Part shown: positions 1 to 9,952 of the stretch, in pieces
Layout: each line of letters opens with the position of its first letter
Numbering within the stretch: the stretch's first letter is position 1
DNA from: Ichthyophis bannanicus
Taxonomy: Eukaryota; Chordata; Amphibia; Gymnophiona; Ichthyophiidae
Length of the DNA stretch: 64,000 bases
Assembly (NCBI GenBank): GCA_033557465.1
Contig: CM066036.1
Coordinates: forward strand, 586,541,574-586,605,573
Direction of reading: 5' to 3'
Program-made: the position numbers and the translations under genes
Notes under the pieces: model-generated
Seen by the model: only the letters and a program-made list of their open reading frames with translations
The model's database searches: none
Told to the model about the DNA's origin: nothing

Positions 1-1771
1 GGTAGATTTCACAATATGATCTCGGAGATTAGGCGCTCGTGAATAAGCCACCCGAAACCGCTTATTTGCAAAACAGGGGTGAACAGACAAAACCGGCCAA
101 TAGCGGCGCACAATAGCCACCACTTTTGGAACACCCACCAAATATGGGAAAATGCCGGTAAAATCATCATTCTCTGAGGTAACCGATGGGGAGCGGGGAA
201 AAAACAACCACTCCCGGTGAACGAACCGAGCCCGTTTAAAGGCTTTCTTGATAACAGACACTGGGTATCCCCTAGACAATAGCCGCTCATATAAATCAGA
301 CGCATGATGATAAAAGTCTTCCAATGATGAACAATTGCGTCGAAGGCGCAAAAACTGGCCAAATGGAAGACCACGTTTCAATGGAGCAGGATGGAAACTT
401 GAAAATTGCAGCAAAGTATTCCGTTGAACAGATTTGCGGAACAAAGTAGTGGTAAGCCCCTCAGTTGACAAAAAAATCGTCAAATCCAAGAACTGAATCG
501 ATTGTTTGTCAAACACTGCAGTAAACTGAATATGCGGGGAATGTGCGTTCAATGAACCAACAAAGCTCTCCAAATCTTCTTGAGATCCCGACCACAGAAA
601 AAATACGTCGTCTAAAAAACGACGCCAAAAAGGCACAAACTGAAAATATGGAGAAGAATACACGTAATTGCTTTCAAAGATGGCCATATAGATGGTGGCT
701 ATAGAGGGGGCCACCGTAGCCCCCATCGCTGTACCAAACGTTTGCCTATAAAAATCACAATTATGTAAAAAATAATTGCTGTTCAACACTAGATCGAGCA
801 TCTCCAACAAAAAAGACCGCGGGATCCGTGGAGGCAAATCCAAGGGGTAATCAATTAAATATTGAAGCACTTCTTGCTGATTAATATTGGTGTATAATGC
901 CTGCACGTCAAGAGACACCAAAAACGTGTAGGCTGAATAATCAGTGCAGGAGGACAATTGTATGAGAAAGTCACTTGTGTCACGGATATATGAAGGGACC
1001 CTTGAGGCCGCAGGCTGCAGAAATACATCACAAAATTTGGAGAGAGGCTCCAGGAGCGAATCCCTACAGGACACAATCGGGCGTCCTGGAGTCTGTTGGG
1101 CATTTTTAGGAAGTTTAGGAACCAGGTAAAAAAACAGGAATTTTAGGAGCTGGATTGATCAAAAACCTAAACTCACGCCCAGTGATCCAACCATGCTGTA
1201 AAGCCTGCAGCATCAAGGATCGAACACTTTGTTGTATTACTGGTGTCGGGTCACAAGAGAGCAGCTGATAATGTTCACGATTTTGAAGGTGAATCTGAAT
1301 CTCAATCTCATATTGCTCGGGGGATAACACAACAATCGCCCCACCTTTGTCCGCACGACGAATTATGAAATCAGACTTTGAAAGGTCACGCATGGCTTGA
1401 AATTGCTCACGGGATAAATTTGGAAAAAATCTTGGTAAGGCTGCCTCCAGAACATCCAAGTCACGAAGAATCAGATCTTGAAATGTTGAAATGACCGGAT
1501 CAATAGCACCTGGAGGAAGCCACCTGGAAGGACCAAAAATGACCGAGGGGTCCCCATCCCCCAAGCTTTGTTGAGAAAAATAGAGAGAAACCCGCAGCTT
1601 GCGAAAAAACCGATGTAATGCCATGCGAACCTGAAAACCATTATATCTGGGAGTTGGGACAAACGAAAGCCCTAATTCTAACAGCTCCTGTTGTGAGGAA
1701 GTGAGAGATCGCCCAGATAGATTAAATACTACTGATTCCTGGTGCGGGAGCGGGTCTCGGGACCTGTCCAA
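1..1771 (-). pseudogene. PLE reverse transcriptase of copy A, frameshifted and cut by window edge
   Basis: The translation of 1115-1771 matches the N-terminal part of the copy B reverse transcriptase, with the 'LSFVPTPRYNGFQ' and 'RRADKGGAIVVLSPEQY' segments. An extra base in an A/T run near 1127-1133 (seven versus six) shifts the frame just before the 'LVPKLHK' motif. After it the reading continues through the 'DVQALYTNI', 'GIAMGA' and 'FLDDVFF' motifs to the window edge. The catalytic FLDD box matches the copy B motif. Full length cannot be judged because the C-terminal endonuclease lies outside the window. Confidence 0.75.
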
Positions 1772-2489
1772 AAATCCTGCTGGTATTGATTTTGACGTCG
1801 CGAACGACGACCCCGTCGGGAAGAACTATCCTCCAAAAATGGCGGGCGAGATTGGTGGCCCCCACGACGAGACTCCGTCCCCTCAGAGTCCGTAGAATCC
1901 TCAGAGCTTGCTCCAAAAGAGACTTGCTTGGCAGGAACCACAAACTGTCCAGTGGGTGACATCCACTTATACACGCAATTGTTGTCATAGTCGGACTTAT
2001 CCCGACGAAACTTTCGTATTTTAAGGCCCCGGACATGGTCACGAAAAGAATCCAACTGCTTATTAGCATCCTGCCATTGGATCTGAAACTGAGACTCATC
2101 CTGAGATTCCAGTATTTTAGCTTTCATTTCCTCGGTCTGTTTTTTTTAGTTGTTCCTGTTCTTGTAGAGAGCGTTCAACCAACAACGCAATGATGTCAAA
2201 GCTACATTTATTTAGAATAGCATTCCAGCGAGACAAAAATGCCACATCATCAGTAAATTGACGCGGGGCTTTTAAACATTCGCAAACCCCTAGGGATAAT
2301 GAGAGACTTTAAATATTGTGTCATAGCTAATCCGTGAAGTTGTGCACGAATCAAACGTTTATGTAAATCTTTTAACTCCAACACAGTAGAAGGAATTTTA
2401 TCAGTTGTCGTAGAGCCATCAAACAAGGATTGGCCCTGCCGTAATTTGGCTAAATGATCCTCCGTATAGGCAAAGACTTCAGACGACAT
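1729..2489 (-). pseudogene. PLE ORF1 of copy A, frameshifted
   Basis: This is the copy A version of the ORF1 described at 4677-5435, starting from the same ATG (MSSEV...). Two single-base expansions break it relative to copy B. One is in a short A run near 2271-2275 (four A versus three, in the coding sense). The other is in the A run near 2141-2148 (eight A versus seven). The remaining reading matches copy B closely, including the coiled-coil-like middle and the Arg/Ser-rich end. The breaks may be true mutations or homopolymer errors in the assembly. Confidence 0.75.
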
Positions 2490-2775
2490 CTCAATGGGTA
2501 GAAAAGTTTTACAAAACAAAAAAAACAAAAAAATCACCCAGCTCAAGGCAGAGAAATACCAAAACACAAAAATAACCCAAGCTTCAAACCTCCGTGTATA
2601 ACATTAAAACCCAAAAATGCAATTCTTTTTCATTTTCTTTTTGTCGGAAAAGCCGATCAGAGGATACAGGAACTGTCACCCGTCCCCCACCACGGTCATT
2701 CCATTTTAATCATTAAATGCTTGAAAACACTTCACAGCGTTACTTATCTTGCTTGACTTCAGCCAATAAGGAATT

Positions 2776-2850
2776 CAAAAGACACAACGTGCCACGTTTC
2801 GAGCCCTCCAACAATCACCGGCTCTGCATCAGGTGGAAAACCAGAATCCC
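2776..2850 (-). ncRNA. Hammerhead-ribozyme-like fold, PLE copy A
   Basis: This is the minus-strand counterpart of the fold described at 4324-4404. It has CTGATG followed by CA, a GAGCC/GGCTC stem II, GAAA, a short CGT/ACG stem III and a TT cleavage position. The sequence is unchanged from the plus copies over the core. See 4324-4404 for the pairing and for the non-canonical extra nucleotide. Confidence 0.55.
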
Positions 2851-3305
2851 GTAAAATGGCTTTTTCTTCGGTGAACACAATGGTCCGGTTTTAAGAGATG
2901 GCGTGTGACGTCAGACGCACGTAGAGGAATCGAATAGCCAATCGAAAATGCCTGTCATTCAAGCATTATAGCTTGGGAACACCCACTGACAGGGAATCCC
3001 AATAATGTTGTAAGTATTGTCTGCTCACAGTAATGTATGCCATTCAACAGAGCCGTTCAGACCCCGGGGGGAGACAGTATCCAAACGGTATATCCATTGT
3101 TGTTCAGTCCGTTGCAGTTTAGCAATACGGTCCCCTCCTCGGGGATCTAGTGGAATGAAATCAAGCACCCTCCAGCGCAGTTGTGAAAACAAATGTGCCT
3201 CCTGTAAACAGTGGCTGACCATGGGCGCTGACTTTGTTTCAGTTCTCAAACGGGACGCATGTTCCCCCAAGCGAAGTTTAATAGCCCGTGTGGTCCGGCC
3301 TACAT

Positions 3306-4127
3306 TTGGCCAGTTTTTGCGCCTTCGACGCAATTGTTCATCATTGGAAGACTTTTATCATCATGCGTCTGATTTATATGAGCGGCTATTGTCTAGGGGA
3401 TACCCAGTGTCTGTTATCAAGAAAGCCTTTAAACGGGCTCGGTTCGTTCACCGGGAGTGGTTGTTTTTTCCCCGCTCCCCATCGGTTACCTCAGAGAATG
3501 ATGATTTTACCGGCATTTTCCCATATTTGGTGGGTGTTCCAAAAGTGGTGGCTATTGTGCGCCGCTATTGGCCGGTTTTGTCCTGTTCACCCTGTTTTGC
3601 AAATAAGCGGTTTCGGGTGGCTTATTCACGAGCGCCTAATCTCCGAGATCATATTGTGAAATCTACCTGGCCTTCGGACCGTCCCTCCTTATTTCATGCT
3701 AATCCTGGTCATTTCACCTGTGGCACATGTATTTACTGTGATATGGCACTGACCGGTTCTAACTGGAGAGATATGTCTACATCAATAGTCTACAGTTCAC
3801 ATTGGCACACTACATGCAACTCATCTTATGTTGTATATTTGATTATTTGCCCCTGTAGATTGCGTTATGTAGGCCGGACCACACGGGCTATTAAACTTCG
3901 CTTGGGGGAACATGCGTCCCGTTTGAGAACTGAAACAAAGTCAGCGCCCATGGTCAGCCACTGTTTACAGGAGGCACATTTGTTTTCACAACTGCGCTGG
4001 AGGGTGCTTGATTTCATTCCACTAGATCCCCGAGGAGGGGACCGTATTGCTAAACTGCAACGGACTGAACAACAATGGAATATACCGTTTGGATACTGTC
4101 TCCCCCCGGGGTCTGAACGGCTCTGTT
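3306..4127 (+). pseudogene. PLE RT C-terminus, zinc-binding linker and GIY-YIG endonuclease (copy C)
   Basis: The reading is open from 'FGQFLRLRRNCSS' through the GIY-YIG domain, unlike copy B, which is frameshifted here. Parts in order: the RT thumb region ('GYPVSVIKKAFKRARF'), a linker with 'CGTCIYC' (a probable zinc-binding Cys pair), then 'SYVVYLIICPC' and 'LRYVGRTTRAIKLRLGEH'. That is the GIY-YIG nuclease signature with its Arg and with Glu/His downstream. One extra A near 4078-4081 (ggaat instead of gga) puts the last ~20 residues in the wrong frame. The 5' part of the RT is absent, so this unit cannot encode a full protein alone. The family's endonuclease nicks DNA for target-primed reverse transcription. 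Confidence 0.82.
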
Positions 4128-4323
4128 GAATGGCATACATTACTGTGAGCAGACAATACTTACAACATTATTGGGATTCCCTGTCAGTGGGTGTTCCCAA
4201 GCTATAATGCTTGAATGACAGGCATTTTCGATTGGCTATTCGATTCCTCTACGTGCGTCTGACGTCACACGCCATCTCTTAAAACCGGACCGTTGTGTTC
4301 ACCGAAGAAAAAGCCATTTTTAC

Positions 4324-4404
4324 GGGATTCTGGTTTTCCACCTGATGCAGAGCCGGTGATTGTTGGAGGGCTCGAAACGTGGCACGTTGTGTCTTTTGAA
4401 TTCC
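4324..4404 (+). ncRNA. Hammerhead-ribozyme-like fold in PLE pseudo-LTR (copy C)
   Basis: A type I hammerhead layout can be drawn by hand. Stem I is CAC (4339-4341) with GTG (4389-4391), and beyond an internal loop an outer helix pairs 4325-4330 with 4398-4404 around one bulge. The core is CTGATG (4342-4347). Stem II is GAGCC (4350-4354) with GGCTC (4369-4373). GAAA is 4374-4377. Stem III is CGT (4378-4380) with ACG (4384-4386), and T4387 pairs with A4377. Cleavage is predicted after T4388. The core departs from CUGANGA by having CA, not A, before stem II. Hammerhead motifs are known in PLE pseudo-LTRs. Activity is not shown. Confidence 0.55.
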
Positions 4405-4676
4405 TTATTGGCTGAAGTCAAGCAAGATAAGTAACGCTGTGAAGTGTTTTTCAAGCATTTAATGATTAAAATGGAATGACCGTGGTGGGGGACGGGTGAC
4501 AGTTCCTGTATCCTCTGATCGGCTTTTCCGACAAAAAGAAAATGAAAAAGAATTGCACTTTTGGGTTTTAATGTTATACACGGAGGTTTGAAGCTTGGGT
4601 TATTTTTGTGTTTTGGTATTTCTCTGCCTTGAGCTGGATGATTTTTTTGTTTTGTAAAACTTTTCTACCCATTGAG

Positions 4677-5435
4677 ATGTCGTCTGAAGTCTTTGCCTAT
4701 ACGGAGGATCATTTAGCCAAATTACGGCAGGGCCAATCCTTGTTTGATGGCTCTACGACAACTGATAAAATTCCTTCTACTGTGTTGGAGTTAAAAGATT
4801 TACATAAACGTTTGATTCGTGCACAACTTCACGGATTAGCTATGACACAATATTTAAAGTCTCTCATTATCCCTAGGGGTTTGCGAATGTTTAAAGCCCC
4901 GCGTCAATTTACTGATGATGTGGCATTTTTGTCTCGCTGGAATGCTATTCTAAATAAATGTAGCTTTGACATCATTGCGTTGTTGGTTGAACGCTCTCTA
5001 CAAGAACAGGAACAACTAAAAAAACAGACCGAGGAAATGAAAGCTAAAATACTGGAATCTCAGGATGAGTCTCAGTTTCAGATCCAATGGCAGGATGCTA
5101 ATAAGCAGTTGGATTCTTTTCGTGACCATGTCCGGGGCCTTAAAATACGAAAGTTTCGTCGGGATAAGTCCGACTATGACAACAATTGCGTGTATAAGTG
5201 GATGTCACCCACTGGACAGTTTGTGGTTCCTGCCAAGCAAGTCTCTTTTGGAGCAAGCTCTGAGGATTCTACGGACTCTGAGGGGACGGAGTCTCGTCGT
5301 GGGGGCCACCAATCTCGCCCGCCATTATTGGAGGATAGTTCTTCCCGACAGGGTCGTCGTTCGCGACGTCAAAAACAATACCAGCAGGATTTTTGGGCAG
5401 GTCCCGAGACCCGCTCCCGCACCAGGAATCAGTAG
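4677..5435 (+). CDS. PLE ORF1 protein, coiled-coil/basic, function unknown
   Basis: The protein is about 252 aa from the ATG at 4677. The open frame extends upstream to 4608 without an ATG there, with another ATG at 4638. I do not recognise a named domain. The N-terminal half is helical-looking. A Glu/Gln/Lys-rich stretch ('QEQEQLKKQTEEMKAKIL' onward, about residues 115-150) looks like a coiled coil. Next comes a basic patch ('RGLKIRKFRRDKSDYD'), then a Ser/Arg-rich tail ('GRRSRRQ', 'TRSRTRNQ'). Such a layout would suit an RNA-binding or multimerising partner of the RT, as ORF1 proteins are in LINEs, but that is inference. It is intact in this copy only; copy A has two frameshifts. Confidence 0.7.
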   Translation: MSSEVFAYTEDHLAKLRQGQSLFDGSTTTDKIPSTVLELKDLHKRLIRAQLHGLAMTQYLKSLIIPRGLRMFKAPRQFTDDVAFLSRWNAILNKCSFDIIALLVERSLQEQEQLKKQTEEMKAKILESQDESQFQIQWQDANKQLDSFRDHVRGLKIRKFRRDKSDYDNNCVYKWMSPTGQFVVPAKQVSFGASSEDSTDSEGTESRRGGHQSRPPLLEDSSSRQGRRSRRQKQYQQDFWAGPETRSRTRNQ

Positions 5436-7645
5436 TATTTAATCTATCTGGGCGATCTCTCACTTCCTCACAACAGGAGCTGTTAGAATTAGGGCTTTCG
5501 TTTGTCCCAACTCCCAGATATAATGGTTTTCAGGTTCGCATGGCATTACATCGGTTTTTTCGCAAGCTGCGGGTTTCTCTCTATTTTTCTCAACAAAGCT
5601 TGAGGGATGGGGACCCCTCGGTCATTTTTGGTCCTTCCAGGTGGCTTCCTCCAGGTGCTATTGATCCGGTCATTTCAACATTTCAAGATCTGATTCTTCG
5701 TGACTTGGATGTTCTGGAGGCAGCCTTACCAAGATTTTTTCCAAATTTATCCCGTGAGCAATTTCAAGCCATGCGTGACCTTTCAAAGTCTGATTTCATA
5801 ATTCGTCGTGCGGACAAAGGTGGGGCGATTGTTGTGTTATCCCCCGAGCAATATGAGATTGAGATTCAGATTCACCTTCAAAATCGTGAACATTATCAGC
5901 TGCTCTCTTGTGACCCGACACCAGTAATACAACAAAGTGTTCGATCCTTGATGCTGCAGGCTTTACAGCATGGTTGGATCACTGGGCGTGAGTTTAGGTT
6001 TTTGATCAATCCAGCTCCTAAAATTCCTGTTTTTTACCTGGTTCCTAAACTTCATAAAAATGCCCAACAGCCTCCAGGACGCCCGATTGTGTCCTGTAGG
6101 GATTCGCTCCTGGAGCCTCTCTCCAAATTTTGTGATGTATTTCTGCAGCCTGCGGCCTCAAGGGTCCCTTCATATATCCGTGACACAAGTGACTTTCTCA
6201 TACAATTGTCCTCCTGCACTGATTATTCAGCCTACACGTTTTTGGTGTCTCTTGACGTGCAGGCATTATACACCAATATTAATCAGCAAGAAGTGCTTCA
6301 ATATTTAATTGATTACCCCTTGGATTTGCCTCCACGGATCCCGCGGTCTTTTTTGTTGGAGATGCTCGATCTAGTGTTGAACAGCAATTATTTTTTACAT
6401 AATTGTGATTTTTATAGGCAAACGTTTGGTATAGCGATGGGGGCTACGGTGGCCCCCTCTATAGCCACCATCTATATGGCCATCTTTGAAAGCAATTACG
6501 TGTATTCTTCTCCATATTTTCAGTTTGTGCCTTTTTGGCGTCGTTTTTTAGACGACGTATTTTTTCTGTGGTCGGGATCTCAAGAAGATTTGGAGAGCTT
6601 TGTTGGTTCATTGAACGCACATTCCCCGCATATTCAGTTTACTGCAGTGTTTGACAAACAATCGATTCAGTTCTTGGATTTGACGATTTTTTTGTCAACT
6701 GAGGGGCTTACCACTACTTTGTTCCGCAAATCTGTTCAACGGAATACTTTGCTGCAATTTTCAAGTTTCCATCCTGCTCCATTGAAACGTGGTCTTCCAT
6801 TTGGCCAGTTTTTGTGCCTTCGACGCAATTGTTCATCATTGGAAGACTTTTATCATCATGCGTCTGATTTATATGAGCGGCTATTGTCTAGGGGATACCC
6901 AGTGTCTGTTATCAAGAAAGCCTTTAAACGGGCTCGGTTCGTTCACCGGGAGTGGTTGTTTTTTCCCCGCTCCCCATCGGTTACCTCAGAGAATGATGAT
7001 TTTACCGGCATTTTCCCATATTTGGTGGGTGTTCCAAAAGTGGTGGCTATTGTGCGCCGCTATTGGCCGTTTTTGTCTGTTCACACCCTGTTTTGCAAAT
7101 AAGCGGTTTCGGGTGGCTTATTCACGAGCGCCTAATCTCCGAGATCATATTGTGAAAATCTACCTGGCCTTCGGACCGTCCCTCCTTATTTCATGCTAAT
7201 CCTGGTCATTTCACCTGTGGCACATGTATTTACTGTGATATGGCACTGACCGGTTTCTAACTGGAGAGATATGTCTACATCAATAGTCTACAGTTCACAT
7301 TGGCACACTACATGCAACTCATCTTATGTTGTATATTTGATTATTTGCCCCTGTGGATTGCGTTATGTAGGCCGGACCACACGGGCTATTAAACTTCGCT
7401 TGGGGGAACATGCGTCCCGTTTGAGAACTGAAACAAAGTCAGCGCCCATGGTCAGCCACTGTTTACAGGAGGCACATTTGTTTTCACAACTGCGCTGGAG
7501 GGTGCTTGATTTCATTCCACTAGATCCCCGAGGAGGGGACCGTATTGCTAAACTGCAACGGACTGAACAACAATGGATATACCGTTTGGATACTGTCTCC
7601 CCCCGGGGTCTGAACGGCTCTGTTGAATGGCATACATTACTGTGA
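5393..7645 (+). pseudogene. PLE ORF2: reverse transcriptase plus GIY-YIG endonuclease, three frame breaks
   Basis: ORF2 overlaps the end of ORF1 by 43 bases in the -1 frame and has no ATG near its start, so it may depend on frameshifting, reinitiation or splicing. RT landmarks are 'DKGGAIVVL', 'VPKLHK', 'GRPIVS', 'LVSLDVQALYTNI', 'GIAMGATVAPSIA', the catalytic 'RFLDDVFFLW', and 'IQFLDLTIF'. The frame is open to about 7100. Compared with copy C there are single-base differences near 7074-7086, 7155 and 7253. The GIY-YIG part is then read at 7271-7645: 'YVVYLIICPCGLRYVGRT' and the C-terminus 'GSVEWHTLL'. With those breaks the protein is split into an RT part and an endonuclease part. Family role: target-primed retrotransposition. 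Confidence 0.85.
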
Positions 7646-7820
7646 GCAGACAATACTTACAACATTATTGGGATTCCCTGTCAGTGGGTGTTCCCAAGCT
7701 ATAATGCTTGAATGACAGGCATTTTCGATTGGCTATTCGATTCCTCTACGTGCGTCTGACGTCACACGCCATCTCTTAAAACCGGACCGTTGTGTTCACC
7801 GAAGAAAAAGCCATTTTTAC

Positions 7821-7901
7821 GGGATTCTGGTTTTCCACCTGATGCAGAGCCGGTGATTGTTGGAGGGCTCGAAACGTGGCACGTTGTGTCTTTTGAATTC
7901 C
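7821..7901 (+). ncRNA. Hammerhead-ribozyme-like fold, PLE copy B
   Basis: This is the same fold as 4324-4404. CTGATG is at 7839-7844 and GAAA at 7871-7874, with predicted cleavage after 7885. The two predicted cleavage sites on the plus strand are 3,497 nt apart. Self-cleavage of a tandem transcript would therefore release exactly one unit-length RNA. Confidence 0.55.
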
Positions 7902-8106
7902 TTATTGGCTGAAGTCAAGCAAGATAAGTAACGCTGTGAAGTGTTTTCAAGCATTTAATGATTAAAATGGAATGACCGTGGTGGGGGACGGGTGACAGTT
8001 CCTGTATCCTCTGATCGGCTTTTCCGACAAAAAGAAAATGAAAAAGAATTGCACTTTTGGGTTTTAATGTTATACACGGAGGTTTGAAGCTTGGGTTATT
8101 TTTGTG

Positions 8107-8742
8107 TCACAGATTACTAATAGCAGGTCTGCAATCTCATATTTCAGTTCTTTCAACACCCTTGGATGTATACTATCCGGCACAGGTGATTTGCTACTCT
8201 TCAGTTTATCTAATAGTTGTAATACATCTTCCCGATGTATCGATATTTCCTTCAATTCTTCCGCACCTTTAAATACCACTTCAGTCATGGTTAACATCCC
8301 TACATCTTCCTCAGTAAAGACCGAAGCAGAGAATTCATTCAGTCTCTCCGCTATCGCCTTGTTGCCTCTTAGTGCCCCTTTAATCCCTCTATCATCTAAT
8401 GGACCAACTGACTCTCTCGCAGGTTTTTTGCTACGAATGTACTTAAAGTCTTTATTTCGTGTTTTTGCTTCCGCAGTAAGCTTCTTCTCAAATTCTCCCT
8501 TTGCTTGCCTTATCAATGCCTTGCATTTGACTTGCCAGTGCTTGTGCTGTTTCCAGGTTTCGTCATTTGGCTCTTTTTTCCATTTCCTGAAAGATGCTTT
8601 TTTGGCAATAACAGCCTCTCTGACCTCACCTTTAAACCATGCTGGCAGTTTTTTGGACTTCCTTCCACTTTTCTTAAAGCGTGGAATACAGCTGGTCTGG
8701 GCTTCCAAGATAGTATTTTTCAACAACACCTAAGCTTGATGC
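8107..8742 (-). mobile_element. CR1 LINE fragment, 5'- and 3'-truncated
   Basis: This matches 61347-61984 of the long CR1 copy, with scattered substitutions. The minus translation gives part of the region between endonuclease and RT ('RFKKSGRKSKKLPAWFKGEVREAV', 'LDKLKSSKSPVPDSIHPRV'). It lacks about two bases near 8450, which joins 'RNKDFKYIRSKKP' differently from the fuller copy. Its 3' side stops exactly where the PLE unit ends (8106/8107), so the PLE array probably inserted into it. The rest of the CR1 3' half would then lie beyond position 1. Confidence 0.85.
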
Positions 8743-9342
8743 TCAACAGCACGATCACTGCCTCGACCTTGTATTCTTCTCTAATTGCTTACCCTCAAAC
8801 TTCTGTAGCTCAGTTCGTCCCTACTAAGCTTCACTCTTCATCACTCACCGCTTCAATCTTGCCTTGTCTCCTCCAACCTCTTAGAAATCTTCATGCTGTT
8901 GACTCACCGACTCTCTCCTCCACTGTCTCATCACCTCTTTCTTCCACTATGTTTTCTGAATCTGTTGATGAGGCAGTAACTTCCTATAATGCTGCACTCT
9001 CCTCTGTGCTGGATGTTCTTGCTCCTCCTATGCCACTACCTGTGAGACATACTATACCCTTGACTGTCTTCCACTATTTGCTATCTACGTTCCTGTGCCC
9101 ATTCAGCTGAGCGTGCTTGACTCAAATCCCGCACCTTTGTGGACTTTCTACACTTCAAATTCATGCTTGTCTCTTTCCAGTCAGCCATAGCACTCGCCAG
9201 ACAGGGCTATTATGTCCAGCTTACTAACTCTCTTGCTTCTGACCCTCGCCGTCTCTTTACAATTCTCAGTTCTCTCCTCAAGGTGCTTCCGCCTCCGTCC
9301 CCTCCTTCCCTTTCATTCCAAACCCTGGCTGACTATTTCCAT

Positions 9343-9939
9343 AGGCTATATGCACGGCGTTCATTGAGTCTACCGAATGCATCAGCAGGAGACCAGTTGT
9401 CAAGTAACCGAACCGCGCTACCCACAGAAATAAATTCCACTTTATGCCATAGTCCCTTGAAAAACCCATTTGGCGAAACGCATGGGCGCCGTGATAAATT
9501 GGCGTTGGGACGTGTTTTATATTCAGTACCAGCGAGTGGAAGGATGTTTTCTATATAAAAAATGAAAAAATAAAAAAAGAATGAAGGAGAAGGAGAACGT
9601 GACACTTTTATAAATAAAGAGTGAAACACACAGCACAGTTCCACGGTTCAGCACGAGCTAAGTATTTTTTGATTATTTTTTGATTATCTTTTGGTATTAT
9701 TGCTCACAACACGAACTTGTGATATTATCAACACAATATACTACTCAGCCATTGATGTAAGAACCGGCACGAGTCTGGAAGTGTAACACATTTAATCCAG
9801 AACAATTGAGTGCCCATGGTTATTTCTGAGGCTGTGCTGTGATATTTAGTATTATTATATCTGGCAATATTGGTGAAGAGTTGAATGAGGTTTTTATATA
9901 GCCTATAGTATTCATTCACAGAGACCGATCCCCCTTTTT
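9343..9939 (+). mobile_element. 597-bp insertion in L2 with 13-bp target duplication
   Basis: The L2 coding sequence stops at 9342 and resumes at 9953. The 13 bases at 9330-9342 are repeated at 9940-9952, a clear target-site duplication. The ends carry 10-bp inverted sequences (9341-9350 and 9897-9906). Inside, around 9455-9500, is text like a decayed PLE/hammerhead tail (a GGCGAAACGC block following a TTGAAAAACCC segment). I cannot name the family. It could be a non-autonomous PLE relative or a DNA element. No credible coding sequence is present. Confidence 0.6.
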
Positions 9940-9952
9940 TGACTATTTCCAT

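Larger units (their letters stand above)
1..3305 (-). mobile_element. Penelope-like element, inverted partial copy (copy A)
   Basis: Read on the minus strand, this copy runs from the end of the GIY-YIG coding region (about 3303) through the 3' UTR and ribozyme-like fold, then ORF1, then the reverse transcriptase, and leaves the window at position 1. It matches the plus-strand unit at 4608-8106 almost base for base. It begins inside the GIY-YIG domain, so it has the shape of a partial tandem unit followed by a fuller one. The part matching about 7165 onward lies beyond the window edge. PLEs are retroelements whose partial tandem or inverted copies act as 'pseudo-LTRs'. Very few substitutions separate the copies, so insertion or duplication looks recent. 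Confidence 0.85.
3303..4607 (+). mobile_element. Penelope-like element, upstream partial tandem unit (copy C)
   Basis: This stretch repeats 6798-8102 directly: the end of the RT, the linker, the GIY-YIG domain, the 3' UTR and the ribozyme-like fold. It runs straight into ORF1 of the full unit. Such a truncated unit in front of a full one is the classic PLE 'pseudo-LTR'. At its left edge it meets copy A head to head, and only 'cat' (3303-3305) is shared by both parental sequences at the junction. The distance between equivalent sites here and in copy B is about 3,495-3,497 bp, which is the unit length. Confidence 0.88.
4608..8106 (+). mobile_element. Penelope-like element, full unit (copy B)
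   Basis: This complete unit holds ORF1 (4677-5435), an overlapping ORF2 with RT and GIY-YIG (5393-7645), a 3' UTR and a hammerhead-like fold. It ends at 8106, where CR1 sequence resumes. ORF2 carries three frame breaks, so the unit is probably not autonomous as assembled. The 3' UTR after 7646 is identical in layout to 4131-4607, consistent with tandem structure. The clade within PLEs cannot be assigned without a tree. The GIY-YIG domain excludes the endonuclease-lacking Athena/Coprina type. Confidence 0.88.

Noticed and set aside
3025..3333. Open frames antisense to the PLE GIY-YIG region and chimeric readings across 3303
   Set aside because: They join the minus-strand copy to the plus-strand copy at the head-to-head junction, or read the complementary strand of the endonuclease. 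They are not separate genes.
5385..5400. Programmed -1 frameshift heptamer at the PLE ORF1/ORF2 overlap
   Set aside because: A run of five T is present, but no X-XXY-YYZ heptamer in the ORF1 frame could be fitted, so the mechanism is left open.
8505..9110. 201-codon plus-strand frame spanning the CR1/L2 boundary
   Set aside because: It reads the antisense of CR1 and then an arbitrary frame of L2; chance continuity across a junction.
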